Assembly (NCBI GenBank): GCA_034433995.1
Contig: DAOTZU010000276.1
Coordinates: 1 to 45,953 of the forward strand
Length of the DNA: 45,953 nt
Source: DAOTZU01 sp034433995
GTDB lineage: Bacteria > Chloroflexota > Anaerolineae > UBA1429
Direction: 5' to 3'
Made by a program: the position numbers and the translations under genes. Shown here piece after piece: positions 26,606 through 33,801 of this stretch. The notes under the pieces were generated by a model. It saw only the letters and a program-made list of their open reading frames with translations, was not told the origin of the DNA and did no database searches. Position 1 is the first letter of the stretch. Each line of letters begins with the position of its first letter.

Positions 26606-27059
26606 ATTCGCCCTCCTCAAGGTTTTGGGTGCTATCTGCCTCGGCCTGAAGACCCCCTTCGGCAGGCCTCTCCGTAGGGGCGATGATACGATAGGGCTCC
26701 GTTGCCCAGGCATCACCTCCTTCCAACTCGCGAATGCGGGCCCGCAGGGCGGCGATCTCTCGCTCCGCCTGCCGCTGTAGGGCATCCAACTTTTGTTGCA
26801 GCTCTTCGATATGCCGCGACATGTTGAGGATCACCTCGACGCCCGCCAGATTGACCCCTAGATCCTCGGTGAGGCGGGCGATCTTGCGCAGCGTCTCCAC
26901 GTCGCGCTGGGAATAGAGGCGGATACGCCCCGCCGTGCGCGACGGGCGGATCAAACCGATGCGGTCATAATACCGCAGAGTTTGCGGATGAAGCTGCACC
27001 AGCTTGGCCGCTACGCTGATCACGTAACACGGTTCCTCTTGCAAAGAATCGTCCGCCAT
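26595..27059 (-). CDS. hspR: HspR-like MerR-family heat-shock regulator
   Basis: A 154-residue transcription factor. The MerR helix-turn-helix and wing span residues 10-80: YVISVAAKLVQLHPQTLRYY, then DRIGLIRPSRTAGRIRLYSQ, matching HspR, a repressor of dnaK/clpB-type operons in Actinobacteria and others. A dimerising coiled coil follows (IEELQQKLDALQRQAEREI). The last 40 residues are acidic and not conserved. The start is the ATG at 27059 with GGAGG 7 bp upstream; a GTG one codon earlier is possible. It lies 29 bp after the cbpA-type gene. The arrangement also resembles CbpA-CbpM, where a MerR-like protein binds the co-chaperone. It probably represses its own operon (cbpA to clpC). The canonical HAIR box is not recognisable; see the dyad at 28052. 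Confidence 0.85.
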   Translation of the reverse strand: MADDSLQEEPCYVISVAAKLVQLHPQTLRYYDRIGLIRPSRTAGRIRLYSQRDVETLRKIARLTEDLGVNLAGVEVILNMSRHIEELQQKLDALQRQAEREIAALRARIRELEGGDAWATEPYRIIAPTERPAEGGLQAEADSTQNLEEGEYDR

Positions 27060-27088
27060 CACTCCACCTCCCGTCTTGCTTCTATGAT

Positions 27089-28033
27089 TTAGCGCGACTT
27101 GCGCCAGGAGGCTAATTGCTGGTATAGGTTTTTCTCCTGCTCGCTCAGGTTCTGCGGGATGAGGGCCTGCACCTCCACCAGCAAATCTCCGTATTGGTTG
27201 GGGTTGTGCAGCGAGGGCATCCCCTGGCCCCGCAAGCGAAAGACCTTGCCCGATTGGGTCTCGGGCGGGATCTTGAGCATCACCCTGCCCTTGAGGGTGG
27301 GCACCATCACCTCACCCCCCAGGATCAACGTATAGAGATCCACCGGCAAGGTCAGGTGCAGATCATCCCCCTTGCGCTTGAAGGTAGGATGCTCCGCCAC
27401 CGAGATGACCAGGTAGAGATCCCCCGGGCGCCCGCCGTTGCGGCCGGGCTCTCCCTCGCCGGCCACCCGCACCCGCGAGCCGGTCTGCACGCCGGCCGGG
27501 ATCTTGACCTCCAACCGGCGCTGGCCCGTCTGCACAATGCGCGTCGTGCCGTGGTAGGCCTCCTCCAGGGTGATCTCCACGGGTTGCTCGATATCCCGGC
27601 CATCCACGGCAAAGGCGCGACGGTCGCCGGCGCGGTGCATCCCGCCGCCAAAGATGGCCTGGAAGAAATCAGAGAAACCGCTATCGCCCAAGATATCTTC
27701 CAAGTCCACATACTCGGTGTGGACTCGGGTGCGCCCGGCCCCCGTGGGCCCGGTGGAGAACCACTGGCTCCAATCAAAGCCGCTGGGATCGCCGCCCATC
27801 TGCTGGTAACGCTGCCAATCGGCGCCCAACTGGTCGTACTTGCGGCGCTTTTCGCTATCGCTCAACACCTCGTAGGCCTCGTTGATCTCTTTGAACCGTT
27901 CCTCGGCCTCTTTGTTGTTGGGGTTCACGTCGGGATGATAGCGCCGGGCGAGCCGCCGATAGGCCTTGCGGATCTCCTCCTCCGAAGCATCTTTATTGAC
28001 CCCCAAGATACGATAATAGTCTTTATACTCCAT
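27089..28033 (-). CDS. cbpA: DnaJ-type co-chaperone without zinc finger (CbpA class)
   Basis: A 314-residue J-domain protein. The J domain (1-70) starts EYKDYYRILGVNKDASEEE and contains RRYHPDVNP with the HPD motif that stimulates DnaK ATPase. A Gly/Phe-type linker follows (SGFDWSQWFSTG, GFSDFFQAIFGGG). No CxxCxGxG repeats are present, which makes it a class B (CbpA) protein. The two C-terminal substrate-binding beta domains are clear: QPVEITLEEAYHGTTR and FKRKGDDLHLTLPVDLYT. The start at 28033 has TAGGAG 10 bp ahead and sits below a perfect promoter. First gene of the cbpA-hspR-eRF1-like-clpB-clpC series. The zinc-finger DnaJ is encoded separately at 34721. Confidence 0.92.
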   Translation of the reverse strand: MEYKDYYRILGVNKDASEEEIRKAYRRLARRYHPDVNPNNKEAEERFKEINEAYEVLSDSEKRRKYDQLGADWQRYQQMGGDPSGFDWSQWFSTGPTGAGRTRVHTEYVDLEDILGDSGFSDFFQAIFGGGMHRAGDRRAFAVDGRDIEQPVEITLEEAYHGTTRIVQTGQRRLEVKIPAGVQTGSRVRVAGEGEPGRNGGRPGDLYLVISVAEHPTFKRKGDDLHLTLPVDLYTLILGGEVMVPTLKGRVMLKIPPETQSGKVFRLRGQGMPSLHNPNQYGDLLVEVQALIPQNLSEQEKNLYQQLASWRKSR

Positions 28034-28051
28034 GGCCAAGCCGCTCCTAAC

Positions 28052-28092
28052 CAAGGTAGGACATGCCGAGCGCCGGCTCGGTCCTATCCTTG
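28052..28092 (-). promoter_or_regulatory. 41-bp imperfect dyad at the start of the cbpA-hspR transcript
   Basis: Outer arms CAAGGTAGGAC (28052-28062) and GTCCTATCCTTG (28081-28092, one bulged T) enclose a 5-bp inner stem CGAGC/GCTCG. It begins at the predicted +1. It could be an operator for HspR or a 5'-UTR stem-loop. It does not match the published HAIR consensus CTTGAGT-N7-ACTCAAG. Confidence 0.6.
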
Positions 28093-28097
28093 CTTGC

Positions 28098-28126
28098 ATT
28101 ATAAAGGTTTATCGCCAAGATGTCAA
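28098..28126 (-). promoter_or_regulatory. Consensus promoter of the cbpA-hspR-clpB operon
   Basis: Minus-strand TTGACA (28126-28121), 17 bp, TATAAT (28103-28098). Confidence 0.88.
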
Positions 28127-28178
28127 GTACCATGATAAAGCTGGCTCAATTTTCATCGCAAAAATCCCTTAGAAGGTC

Positions 28179-28207
28179 TTGACAAAAAGCATCATCTGTG
28201 CTATATA
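28179..28207 (+). promoter_or_regulatory. Promoter of the hsp20 pair
   Basis: TTGACA (28179-28184), 17 bp, TATATA (28202-28207), about 70 bp before the first start codon. No CIRCE element is visible. Confidence 0.8.
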
Positions 28208-28276
28208 TATGGCTGCAAGATCAAATCATACGGCGCCCCCGGCGTGGGGGGCGACCATAGCATAAGGAGGTGCGCT

Positions 28277-28717
28277 ATGACGAGCCTGATCAAATGGGAT
28301 CCCTTCGATGAGGTCGTATCTCTGCAGCGTGCCATGGATCGGTTGTTGGAGGAGGCCTGGCCCTTCCCCTCTCCCTTCCGTGAGCGCGCCTTTGATCTCG
28401 CCATGGATATGTACGAGACCGATGAGAACGTGGTGGTCAAGACCGCCGTCCCCGGCGTCAAGCCTGAGGATATCGAGGTGACGGTGGTGGGCAACACCCT
28501 GACCATCAAAGGCGAGACCAAGGCCGAGGAGAAGGTGGAGGAAAAGAACTACATCCGGCGGGAGCGGCGGTATGGCAAGTTCGCCCGCACGGTGGCGCTG
28601 CCGACCCATGTGGAGCCCGAACAGGCCAAGGCCGAGTTCGAGAATGGCATCCTGACCCTGACCATTCCCAAGAAGGAAGAGGCGAAACCCAAGACCATCG
28701 AGGTCAAGGCGAAATAA
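28277..28717 (+). CDS. Small heat shock protein Hsp20, copy 1
   Basis: A 146-residue ATP-independent holdase. The N-terminal arm (LIKWDPFDEVVSLQRAMDRL) is followed by the alpha-crystallin domain, residues about 45-135. Conserved strands are NVVVKTAVPGVKPEDIEVTV, TLTIKGET and the family motif GILTLTIPKKEE near the C-terminus. The Ile-x-Ile-type tail needed for oligomer assembly reads KTIEVKAK. AAGGAGG lies 6 bp ahead of the ATG. It is followed after 24 bp by a second hsp20 under the same promoter. The pair is divergent from the cbpA-hspR operon, with the two promoters about 50 bp apart, which suits coordinated heat induction. Confidence 0.93.
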   Translation: MTSLIKWDPFDEVVSLQRAMDRLLEEAWPFPSPFRERAFDLAMDMYETDENVVVKTAVPGVKPEDIEVTVVGNTLTIKGETKAEEKVEEKNYIRRERRYGKFARTVALPTHVEPEQAKAEFENGILTLTIPKKEEAKPKTIEVKAK

Positions 28718-28741
28718 TCCCTGTGCACAAGGAGGCCAACT

Positions 28742-29185
28742 ATGTCTATCACGCGGTGGGAGCCGTTCAAGGATCTGATGGCGCTGCGCGAGGCCATGGA
28801 TCGGCTGTTTGAGGATAGCTTTGTCCGGACCGGTTCGCGGTGGGCCATGGCCGGCGAGAGCCGGTGCACCCTGCCGCTGGATGTGTATGCCACCGATGAG
28901 GAATTGGTGATCACCGCCGCCGTCCCCGGCGTGGATCCCAAGAAGGTGGAGATCACCATCGAGGGTGACACGCTGACCATCAAGGGCGAAATCGAGGGGC
29001 CGCTGAACAATGTGGATTATTTGGTGCAGGAGCGGGCCTATGGCAAGTTCAGCCGCACACTGCGCCTAAATATCCCAGTCCAGGCCGACAAGGCTGAAGC
29101 CACCTTCGACAAGGGCGTGCTCACCCTGGTGATCCCCAAGCAGGAACAGATCAAACCCAAGACCATCAAGGTGACCGCCAAGTAA
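28742..29185 (+). CDS. Small heat shock protein Hsp20, copy 2
   Basis: A 147-residue paralogue of the preceding protein with the same plan: ITRWEPFKDLMALREAMDRLFED at the N-terminus, ELVITAAVPGVDPKKVEITI and TLTIKGEIEG in the crystallin domain, GVLTLVIPKQEQ and KTIKVTAK at the end. The two copies differ mostly in the N-terminal arm and the loop before strand 7 (GPLNNVDYLVQERAYG), the parts that set partner choice in sHsp oligomers, so hetero-oligomers are possible. AAGGAGG lies ahead of its ATG. A strong bidirectional terminator follows immediately. Confidence 0.93.
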   Translation: MSITRWEPFKDLMALREAMDRLFEDSFVRTGSRWAMAGESRCTLPLDVYATDEELVITAAVPGVDPKKVEITIEGDTLTIKGEIEGPLNNVDYLVQERAYGKFSRTLRLNIPVQADKAEATFDKGVLTLVIPKQEQIKPKTIKVTAK

Positions 29186-29193
29186 CCCACGGC

Positions 29194-29236
29194 AAAAAAG
29201 GCGCCGCTCAGCATCTCCCCGAGCGGCGCCTTTTTT
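29194..29236. terminator. Bidirectional intrinsic terminator
   Basis: A 10-bp stem GGCGCCGCTC/GAGCGGCGCC (29200-29209/29221-29230), flanked by six A on the left and six T on the right. It serves the hsp20 pair and the convergent HAD genes. Confidence 0.93.
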
Positions 29237-29250
29237 ATTACCGATTGCCC

Positions 29251-30036
29251 TCAGGGCACCTCGGCTATGCTGGCCAAAACGTAGGTGGGCCGCACCGCGC
29301 TCCGCGCCAGATCCTCGCGGCCGGTGACGCCGGTGAGCACCAGGGCGGTATCCATCCCCGCCTGTTGCCCCATGACCATATCGGTGGCCAAGCGATCGCC
29401 CACCATAAGGCACTCCCCCAAGGGCACGCCCAGGCGGGCGACGGCGGCCTCCAGAATCAGCGGCGAGGGCTTGCCGGCCACCAGCTCCACCCGGCGCTCG
29501 CTGGTGGCCTCCAAAAAGGCGATGACGCCGGCGCAATCGGGGATGGCGCCTTCCTCCACGGGGCAGGTCCGATCGGCGTTGGTGGCCAAGAAGCGAGCCC
29601 CCCGCACCAGGGCCTGATGGGCAGTGTTGAGCTTGGCGTAGGTCAAGGTGCGGTCAAAGGCGGCCACCACCACCTCGATCTCCTCGATGCGCTCGGTGAG
29701 GGCGATCCCCGCCTGGCGCAACTCCTCCCAGAGGGCGTTTTCGCCGATGACAAAGACCCGCGCTCCGGGGAGATGGTTTTGCAGGTAATGGATCAACGCC
29801 TGCACCGAGGTGATGACGTCTTCCGCCGGCGTGGGCACGCCGAGGCGGGTCAATTTGGCCGCATAGCTTGTCCGCGGCTCCAGGGGCTTGTTGGATAAAA
29901 AGACCACCCGCCGCCCCGCCCGCCGCAAGCGGGCGATGGTCTCTTGGGCGCCGGGAATGAGCCGCTCACCGCGATACACCGTCCCATCCAGATCCAAGAT
30001 GTAACCGCGATAGCGCGGTTCCGCGGCGGAGCTCAT
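29251..30036 (-). CDS. HAD-IIA hydrolase (NagD/phosphoglycolate phosphatase-like)
   Basis: A 261-residue phosphatase of the class IIA HAD subfamily. GYILDLDGTVYRGERLIPGA at the N-terminus has the nucleophile Asp-x-Asp. VVFLSNKPLEPR is motif II, with SNK in place of the common TNN. The large C2-type cap lies between about 80 and 180. GKPSPLILEAAV holds the motif III Lys, and GECLMVGDRLATDMVMGQQAG is motif IV (GDR-x-x-x-D). Family members dephosphorylate sugar phosphates, p-nitrophenyl phosphate or nucleotides. The start ATG overlaps the stop of the upstream HAD gene by 4 bp. Both are probably metabolite-repair or salvage phosphatases; the substrate cannot be specified. Confidence 0.88.
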   Translation of the reverse strand: MSSAAEPRYRGYILDLDGTVYRGERLIPGAQETIARLRRAGRRVVFLSNKPLEPRTSYAAKLTRLGVPTPAEDVITSVQALIHYLQNHLPGARVFVIGENALWEELRQAGIALTERIEEIEVVVAAFDRTLTYAKLNTAHQALVRGARFLATNADRTCPVEEGAIPDCAGVIAFLEATSERRVELVAGKPSPLILEAAVARLGVPLGECLMVGDRLATDMVMGQQAGMDTALVLTGVTGREDLARSAVRPTYVLASIAEVP

Positions 30037-30803
30037 TCGGTGGCGCCTTTTTTGTTATCTACCACGCGGATGGCATGAATATTGGGGATGACCAGGTCCG
30101 CATAGGGGGCCAACATCTCGGCGCGCAAGGCCCCGGAGGTCACCGCCACGGCCCAGCCAAAGCCGGCCTGCCGGGCCATGGTCATATCGGCCACAGTATC
30201 GCCCACCATGACGGCTTGCCGGGGCGATACCCCCAGTTGATCGCAGATCTCAAAAGCCATGTCAGGGGCGGGCTTGAGGGGGAGGCCATCGTCGCCGCAG
30301 ACGATGGTGGCGAAATATGCAGCGATGCCCAGGTTCTCCAGCGTGCGCACGGTGGAGGCACGACTATCGGTGGTGGCCAGAGCCACAAGGATGCCATGAT
30401 CCACCAGTTGTTGCAACAAAGCACGCACATCGCCGATGGGCTGGGCCAAATCCGAGGGGAGGGCCAGCCGTGCGCGCTGCTCGGCCCGATTCACCAGGGC
30501 CAAGGCCTCATCCCAGGTCTTGCCCTGATAGCGGTACAGCGCGCCCGCCATGAGGATATTGACCTCTCGGGTGGAGGCCAGGGTGAGGGGACCCAAAGGA
30601 TCCCACATGCCGGTGGCCAAGGAATAGCCCAAAGTCTCGGCAAAGCCTTGGCGCGTTTTTTCGCTCAACTCCGTCTCGGCGGCGAGGGCGTGGAGAAGGC
30701 GGTCGAACCAACTGCGCCACATGGTATCGAAAGAGATCAAGGTGCCGTCTTTGTCGAAAACGACCAAGCGAGGAGCGATGCGCAAATTGGCGATCTGTAA
30801 CAT
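30033..30803 (-). CDS. HAD-IA hydrolase, phosphoglycolate phosphatase-like
   Basis: A 256-residue haloacid dehalogenase-fold phosphatase. LVVFDKDGTLISFD near residue 15 is motif I with the nucleophilic Asp. LVALATTDSRASTVRTLENLG is motif II. LKPAPDMAFEICDQLGV gives the motif III Lys, and AVMVGDTVADMTMARQAGFG gives the acidic motif IV. The helical C1 cap (residues about 25-100) resembles Gph/PGP proteins; motif I has Lys between the two Asp residues. The start at 30803 is preceded by GGAGAAGG. Two-gene operon with the HAD-IIA phosphatase. The substrate is unknown; phosphoglycolate or a related sugar phosphate is the usual guess. Confidence 0.85.
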   Translation of the reverse strand: MLQIANLRIAPRLVVFDKDGTLISFDTMWRSWFDRLLHALAAETELSEKTRQGFAETLGYSLATGMWDPLGPLTLASTREVNILMAGALYRYQGKTWDEALALVNRAEQRARLALPSDLAQPIGDVRALLQQLVDHGILVALATTDSRASTVRTLENLGIAAYFATIVCGDDGLPLKPAPDMAFEICDQLGVSPRQAVMVGDTVADMTMARQAGFGWAVAVTSGALRAEMLAPYADLVIPNIHAIRVVDNKKGATE

Positions 30804-30834
30804 GAGCCCTTCTCCAGCATATTTTCAAGGCGCT

Positions 30835-30863
30835 AGTATCCCACAGTTTTGCAGATATGTCAA
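30835..30863 (-). promoter_or_regulatory. Promoter of the HAD pair
   Basis: Minus-strand TTGACA (30863-30858), 17 bp, GATACT (30840-30835), about 32 bp ahead of the start codon. Confidence 0.65.
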
Positions 30864-30900
30864 AGTGAAACGAAAGAATATCCAAACCGCCCAGTGCCGT

Positions 30901-30929
30901 TTGACAGCCTCACCCTGGGCCGCTATAAT
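30901..30929 (+). promoter_or_regulatory. Promoter of the small membrane protein gene
   Basis: TTGACA (30901-30906), 17 bp, TATAAT (30924-30929): perfect consensus, divergent from the HAD promoter. Confidence 0.8.
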
Positions 30930-30959
30930 CGCCCCGTAAACCGCCTGGGGGAAAGAAAC

Positions 30960-31334
30960 ATGAAAAGTCGCCTGCCTTTGGGCCTCAAGTTGGTCGCTGC
31001 CTTGCAGTTTCTGGCGCCGCTCATCCTCCCGCCGGACGCTTTGGCCAAGATTAGCCCCGTCCTGTGGGTGATCGTCGTGCTGCTCTTTGCGCTGTTGGGC
31101 TGGAGCCTGCTACGCCGCCAAGCCTGGAGCCGGGTGGCGACGGTCTTTATCCAAGGATTCAACATCATCGTCCGCCTACTCTACTTGGTGGGACACGCTT
31201 TGCAAGGCGGGCGGCCGGGCAACCCGGTGGATGTTTGGCTCCTGGGCACCTCGTTCCTCTCCATGCTCCTCTCCGGCCTCATCCTCTATTATGTGGACCT
31301 GCCCGATATCCACGTGTTGATGCAATCAGCTTGA
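30960..31334 (+). CDS. Small integral membrane protein of unknown function
   Basis: A 124-residue hydrophobic protein. I see three or four membrane segments: residues about 9-27 (LKLVAALQFLAPLILPP), 33-50 (VLWVIVVLLFALLGWSLL), 60-78 (FIQGFNIIVRLLYLVGHAL) and 92-110 (LGTSFLSMLLSGLILYYV). The loop after segment 2 (RRQAWSR) is basic and so probably cytoplasmic. There is no recognisable domain or catalytic motif. The ATG at 30960 has GGGGGA about 8 bp upstream and lies 30 bp below a consensus promoter, so it is expressed on its own. No function is proposed. Confidence 0.75.
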   Translation: MKSRLPLGLKLVAALQFLAPLILPPDALAKISPVLWVIVVLLFALLGWSLLRRQAWSRVATVFIQGFNIIVRLLYLVGHALQGGRPGNPVDVWLLGTSFLSMLLSGLILYYVDLPDIHVLMQSA

Positions 31335-31367
31335 AAAGCGGCGGCCCCTTGAATCAAGGGGCCGCCG
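31333..31367 (-). terminator. Terminator downstream of the solute-binding protein gene
   Basis: A perfect 13-bp stem (31339-31351/31355-31367) with a 3-nt loop, followed on the minus strand by CTTTTC. It lies between convergent genes and may serve both, but the T-tract favours the leftward one. Confidence 0.75.
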
Positions 31368-31383
31368 ATCGTTGCGCCGAAGG

Positions 31384-32850
31384 TTACTGGCGGGCGCGAG
31401 CCAGAGCCTCGTTGGCCTTTTTCACCGCGTCATCCAGCGCCTGTTGGGGCGTCTTGATCCCCTCGAGAGCCGCGTTCACCGCTTCCACCAGGATATCGCG
31501 GATCTCTTGCTCGCCGCCCACGCTGGGCTCAGGCTGGCCGTAGGGGATGATCTCTTCGAACTGGGCCTTGGCGATGGGGTTCTGGGCAAAGTAATCCTTG
31601 AGCAACGCCGCCGCCGAGGCGCGCACGGGCATGTAGCCGGATTGGCTGCCCCACTTGGCCGTCTGCTCGGTGCTGGTAAAGAACTTTAAAAAGAGCCAGG
31701 CCGCTTTCTGCTTCACGTCGGTGGTCTTGAAGATGCAGAAGCTGCCGCCATAGAGCACGGTCTTTGGGTTCTTGGGATCCAGTTGCGGAATATTCGTCTG
31801 GCCCCACTCCTTGACATTATCGCCACTATCCTTAATGGCCTTGGCATAATAGTAGGTGCCGGAGGTGGAGCCAAAGTTAAAGGCGCAGTTCCCCTTGCCG
31901 AACTCGGCCTGGTCCGCGTAGCTCCCTTCGGGCTTGTAGGCCGCGCCGGCCTCAAAGAGCCGCACCAGCATCGCCAACGCCTCAACCGCCTGGGGCTGGT
32001 TAAAGACCGCCTGCGTCTGGTCGGCGTTCAACTGGTCCACGCCACGGCTAAAGAACCAACCGTCGATGGTGGAGGCGTCGTCACGATAGGCATAAGCTTT
32101 TTTACCCGTCTTGGCGGCGATGGCCTTGCACTGCTCCTCGAACTCGGCCCAGGTCTTGGGCGGCGCGCTAAAGCCGGCGGCCTTGATCAGGTCGAGGTTG
32201 TACCACATCCCCAGGGCGCTCTTGGTAAAGGGGAAGGCGTAATACTTGTTGCCGTACTGGGGGAAGCGGCATTCGGCCAAAAAGCCGGGGAAAAAGTCCT
32301 TCAAGTCCTCTTGGGTCAAGCCGATCTGGGGATCGTTGATGTACGGGTCCAGCTCCACCACGGCATTGGCCTTCTTGTAATCCGAGATCATCGAAGGATA
32401 GGAGACGGCGCAATCGGGCGGGGTGCCCGCGGCGATGGCCGCCACCAGCTTTTTGTAAAGATCGGTGTAGCTGCCCTGATAGGTCGCCTCGACGGTGATC
32501 TCGGGGTACTGGGCCATGAAATCTTGGATGATCTGGTTCAACAATTTGCCCCGAAAGTCTTCGGGGGCCTGGGGATGCCAGAAGGTGATGGTCACCTTTT
32601 GGCCCAGGATTTTCGAGGTATCCGTCGCCGGGGCCTTGGTGGGCGCCGCGGTGGGGGCCGCCGTGGGCGCCTTGGTGGGCGCGGCGGTGGGGGCCGCTGT
32701 GGGCGCCTTGGTCGGCGCGGCAGTGGGGGCCGCCGTAGGCGCTGCCGTCGCCTTGGGGACCGGCGTAGGCGTGGGCTGCGGCGCGCACCCGCCCAGCACC
32801 AACGCCAACACCAACAACACACTGAACACGAACCCAACTTTCCTACTCAT
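31384..32850 (-). CDS. ABC transporter extracellular solute-binding lipoprotein (family 1, sugar-type)
   Basis: A 488-residue exported lipoprotein. KVGFVFSVLLVLALVLGGC is a signal peptide with lipobox L-G-G-C, lipidated at Cys22. A Thr/Ala/Pro linker (residues about 35-74) tethers the receptor. The mature domain is a cluster-B sugar-binding protein: VTITFWHPQAPEDFRGKLL at its start, then TYQGSYTDLYKKLVAAIAAG, a hinge, AFPFTKSALGMWYNLDLI, and WLFLKFFTSTEQTAKWGSQS near the C-terminus. Such proteins deliver oligosaccharides or glycerol-phosphate-type ligands to MalFG-type permeases, but no permease or ATPase gene is adjacent, so it is an orphan. GGAGGAGG precedes the ATG. A roughly 150-nt leader lies between promoter and start. 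Confidence 0.92.
   Translation of the reverse strand: MSRKVGFVFSVLLVLALVLGGCAPQPTPTPVPKATAAPTAAPTAAPTKAPTAAPTAAPTKAPTAAPTAAPTKAPATDTSKILGQKVTITFWHPQAPEDFRGKLLNQIIQDFMAQYPEITVEATYQGSYTDLYKKLVAAIAAGTPPDCAVSYPSMISDYKKANAVVELDPYINDPQIGLTQEDLKDFFPGFLAECRFPQYGNKYYAFPFTKSALGMWYNLDLIKAAGFSAPPKTWAEFEEQCKAIAAKTGKKAYAYRDDASTIDGWFFSRGVDQLNADQTQAVFNQPQAVEALAMLVRLFEAGAAYKPEGSYADQAEFGKGNCAFNFGSTSGTYYYAKAIKDSGDNVKEWGQTNIPQLDPKNPKTVLYGGSFCIFKTTDVKQKAAWLFLKFFTSTEQTAKWGSQSGYMPVRASAAALLKDYFAQNPIAKAQFEEIIPYGQPEPSVGGEQEIRDILVEAVNAALEGIKTPQQALDDAVKKANEALARARQ
32629..32748 (-). repeat. In-frame 36-bp tandem repeat in the lipoprotein linker
   Basis: It encodes three near-identical copies of the 12-residue unit TAAPTAAPTKAP plus partial flanks. 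The units differ mainly at third-codon positions. Such linkers vary in copy number between strains. Confidence 0.85.
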
Positions 32851-33001
32851 ACCTTTATCCTCCTCCAGAAGTTTGCGCCACCGGGGCGCTTGCAGGTCTA
32901 ACGGGCATCACGAGGAATGCTCGTTCCCCGTTCTGGGGCGAAAAGATCACCTGACCACGCACACTGTGGTCCTCATGGGCAAAAGGCCCATCTCTTACAC
33001 C
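32851..33001 (-). promoter_or_regulatory. Long structured 5' leader of the solute-binding protein mRNA
   Basis: About 150 nt from predicted +1 to ATG. It holds hairpins ATGGGC-N5-GCCCAT (32973-32989), GACCAC-N7-GTGGTC (near 32950-32970), CCCC-N5-GGGG and ACGAG-N5-CTCGT. No open frame of note and no riboswitch class that I recognise. Confidence 0.45.
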
Positions 33002-33007
33002 AAGCGC

Positions 33008-33036
33008 ATTATAGCCCCATCGGCCCAAAGGGCAAA
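33008..33036 (-). promoter_or_regulatory. Promoter of the solute-binding protein gene
   Basis: Minus-strand TTTGCC (33036-33031), 17 bp, TATAAT (33013-33008), just after the rsmE stop. Confidence 0.6.
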
Positions 33037-33060
33037 CATTAATCTGGCGTTCACCGTCCT

Positions 33061-33798
33061 TTAACCCAGCTCGCCCAAGGCATAGTGCAACGCCGCGACC
33101 GCGGCCAGGCCCGCCGTCTCGGCGCGGAGGATCCTGGGCCCCAAGGAGACGGGCCGCATCCCCGCATCCTTGCCCAGAGCAACCTCCGCCGGGGTCAGCC
33201 CGCCCTCTGGGCCGATGCACAGGCACACTTGGGTCGGCGCGTCCCCCAGAGCACGCAGCTCTTGCCCCAACGGCGGGGCCTCCGGGCTCTCCCAGGCCAA
33301 GAGCCAGAGAGCATCCGGCTTGACCAGGGCGCAGATTTCAGTCCAAGGGATCACAGGATGGAGCTCGGGCAGGCGCGCCCGGCCGCATTGCTCCGCCGCC
33401 TCGGTGATGATCCGAGACCACCGGGCCCGTTTGCCCCGCTCCTCGCGCAGGTTCACCACACAGCGTTCCGTCATCACCGGCACGAACGCCGCGACCCCCA
33501 ATTCGGTGCCCTTTTGCAGCACCCAATTGAATTTCTGTTCCTTCAGCAGAGCCTGGTAGAGGACGATGCGGACGCGGGGCTCGGTCTGGGGCTGCCAGCG
33601 GCCCACCACGTGAGCCAGCACCTCCTTGGGCGCCACGCGGTCCAGCTCCGCCTCGTAGGCCCAGCCGGTGTTATCCAAAAGCAGGATGCGCGCGCCGGGC
33701 GCCAAACGCAACACGCGATAGATTTGATGGGCCAACGGCCCGCTCAAGGTGATCTGGGGTGCCGCCAACCATTCCGCAGGCACGAAAAAGCGGTGCAT
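33061..33798 (-). CDS. rsmE: 16S rRNA m3U1498 methyltransferase RsmE
   Basis: A 245-residue SPOUT-class methyltransferase that methylates N3 of U1498 in 16S rRNA. The N-terminal PUA-like part (HRFFVPAEWLAAPQITLSG, HQIYRVLRL) binds RNA. The knotted C-terminal half has LCIGPEGGLTPAEVALGKDAG and VSLGPRILRAETAGLAAVAAL, the classic RsmE trefoil-knot motifs that bind SAM. Length is normal. It starts 3 bp after the prmA stop and is the distal gene of the hrcA-grpE-dnaK-dnaJ-prmA-rsmE series, the same order known from Bacillus and other Firmicutes. Confidence 0.95.
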   Translation of the reverse strand: MHRFFVPAEWLAAPQITLSGPLAHQIYRVLRLAPGARILLLDNTGWAYEAELDRVAPKEVLAHVVGRWQPQTEPRVRIVLYQALLKEQKFNWVLQKGTELGVAAFVPVMTERCVVNLREERGKRARWSRIITEAAEQCGRARLPELHPVIPWTEICALVKPDALWLLAWESPEAPPLGQELRALGDAPTQVCLCIGPEGGLTPAEVALGKDAGMRPVSLGPRILRAETAGLAAVAALHYALGELG

Positions 33799-33801
33799 CA
33801 G

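Noticed and set aside
28041..28135. Canonical HAIR operator for HspR
   Set aside because: No CTTGAGT-N7-ACTCAAG match even with several mismatches; only the unrelated 41-bp dyad is present.
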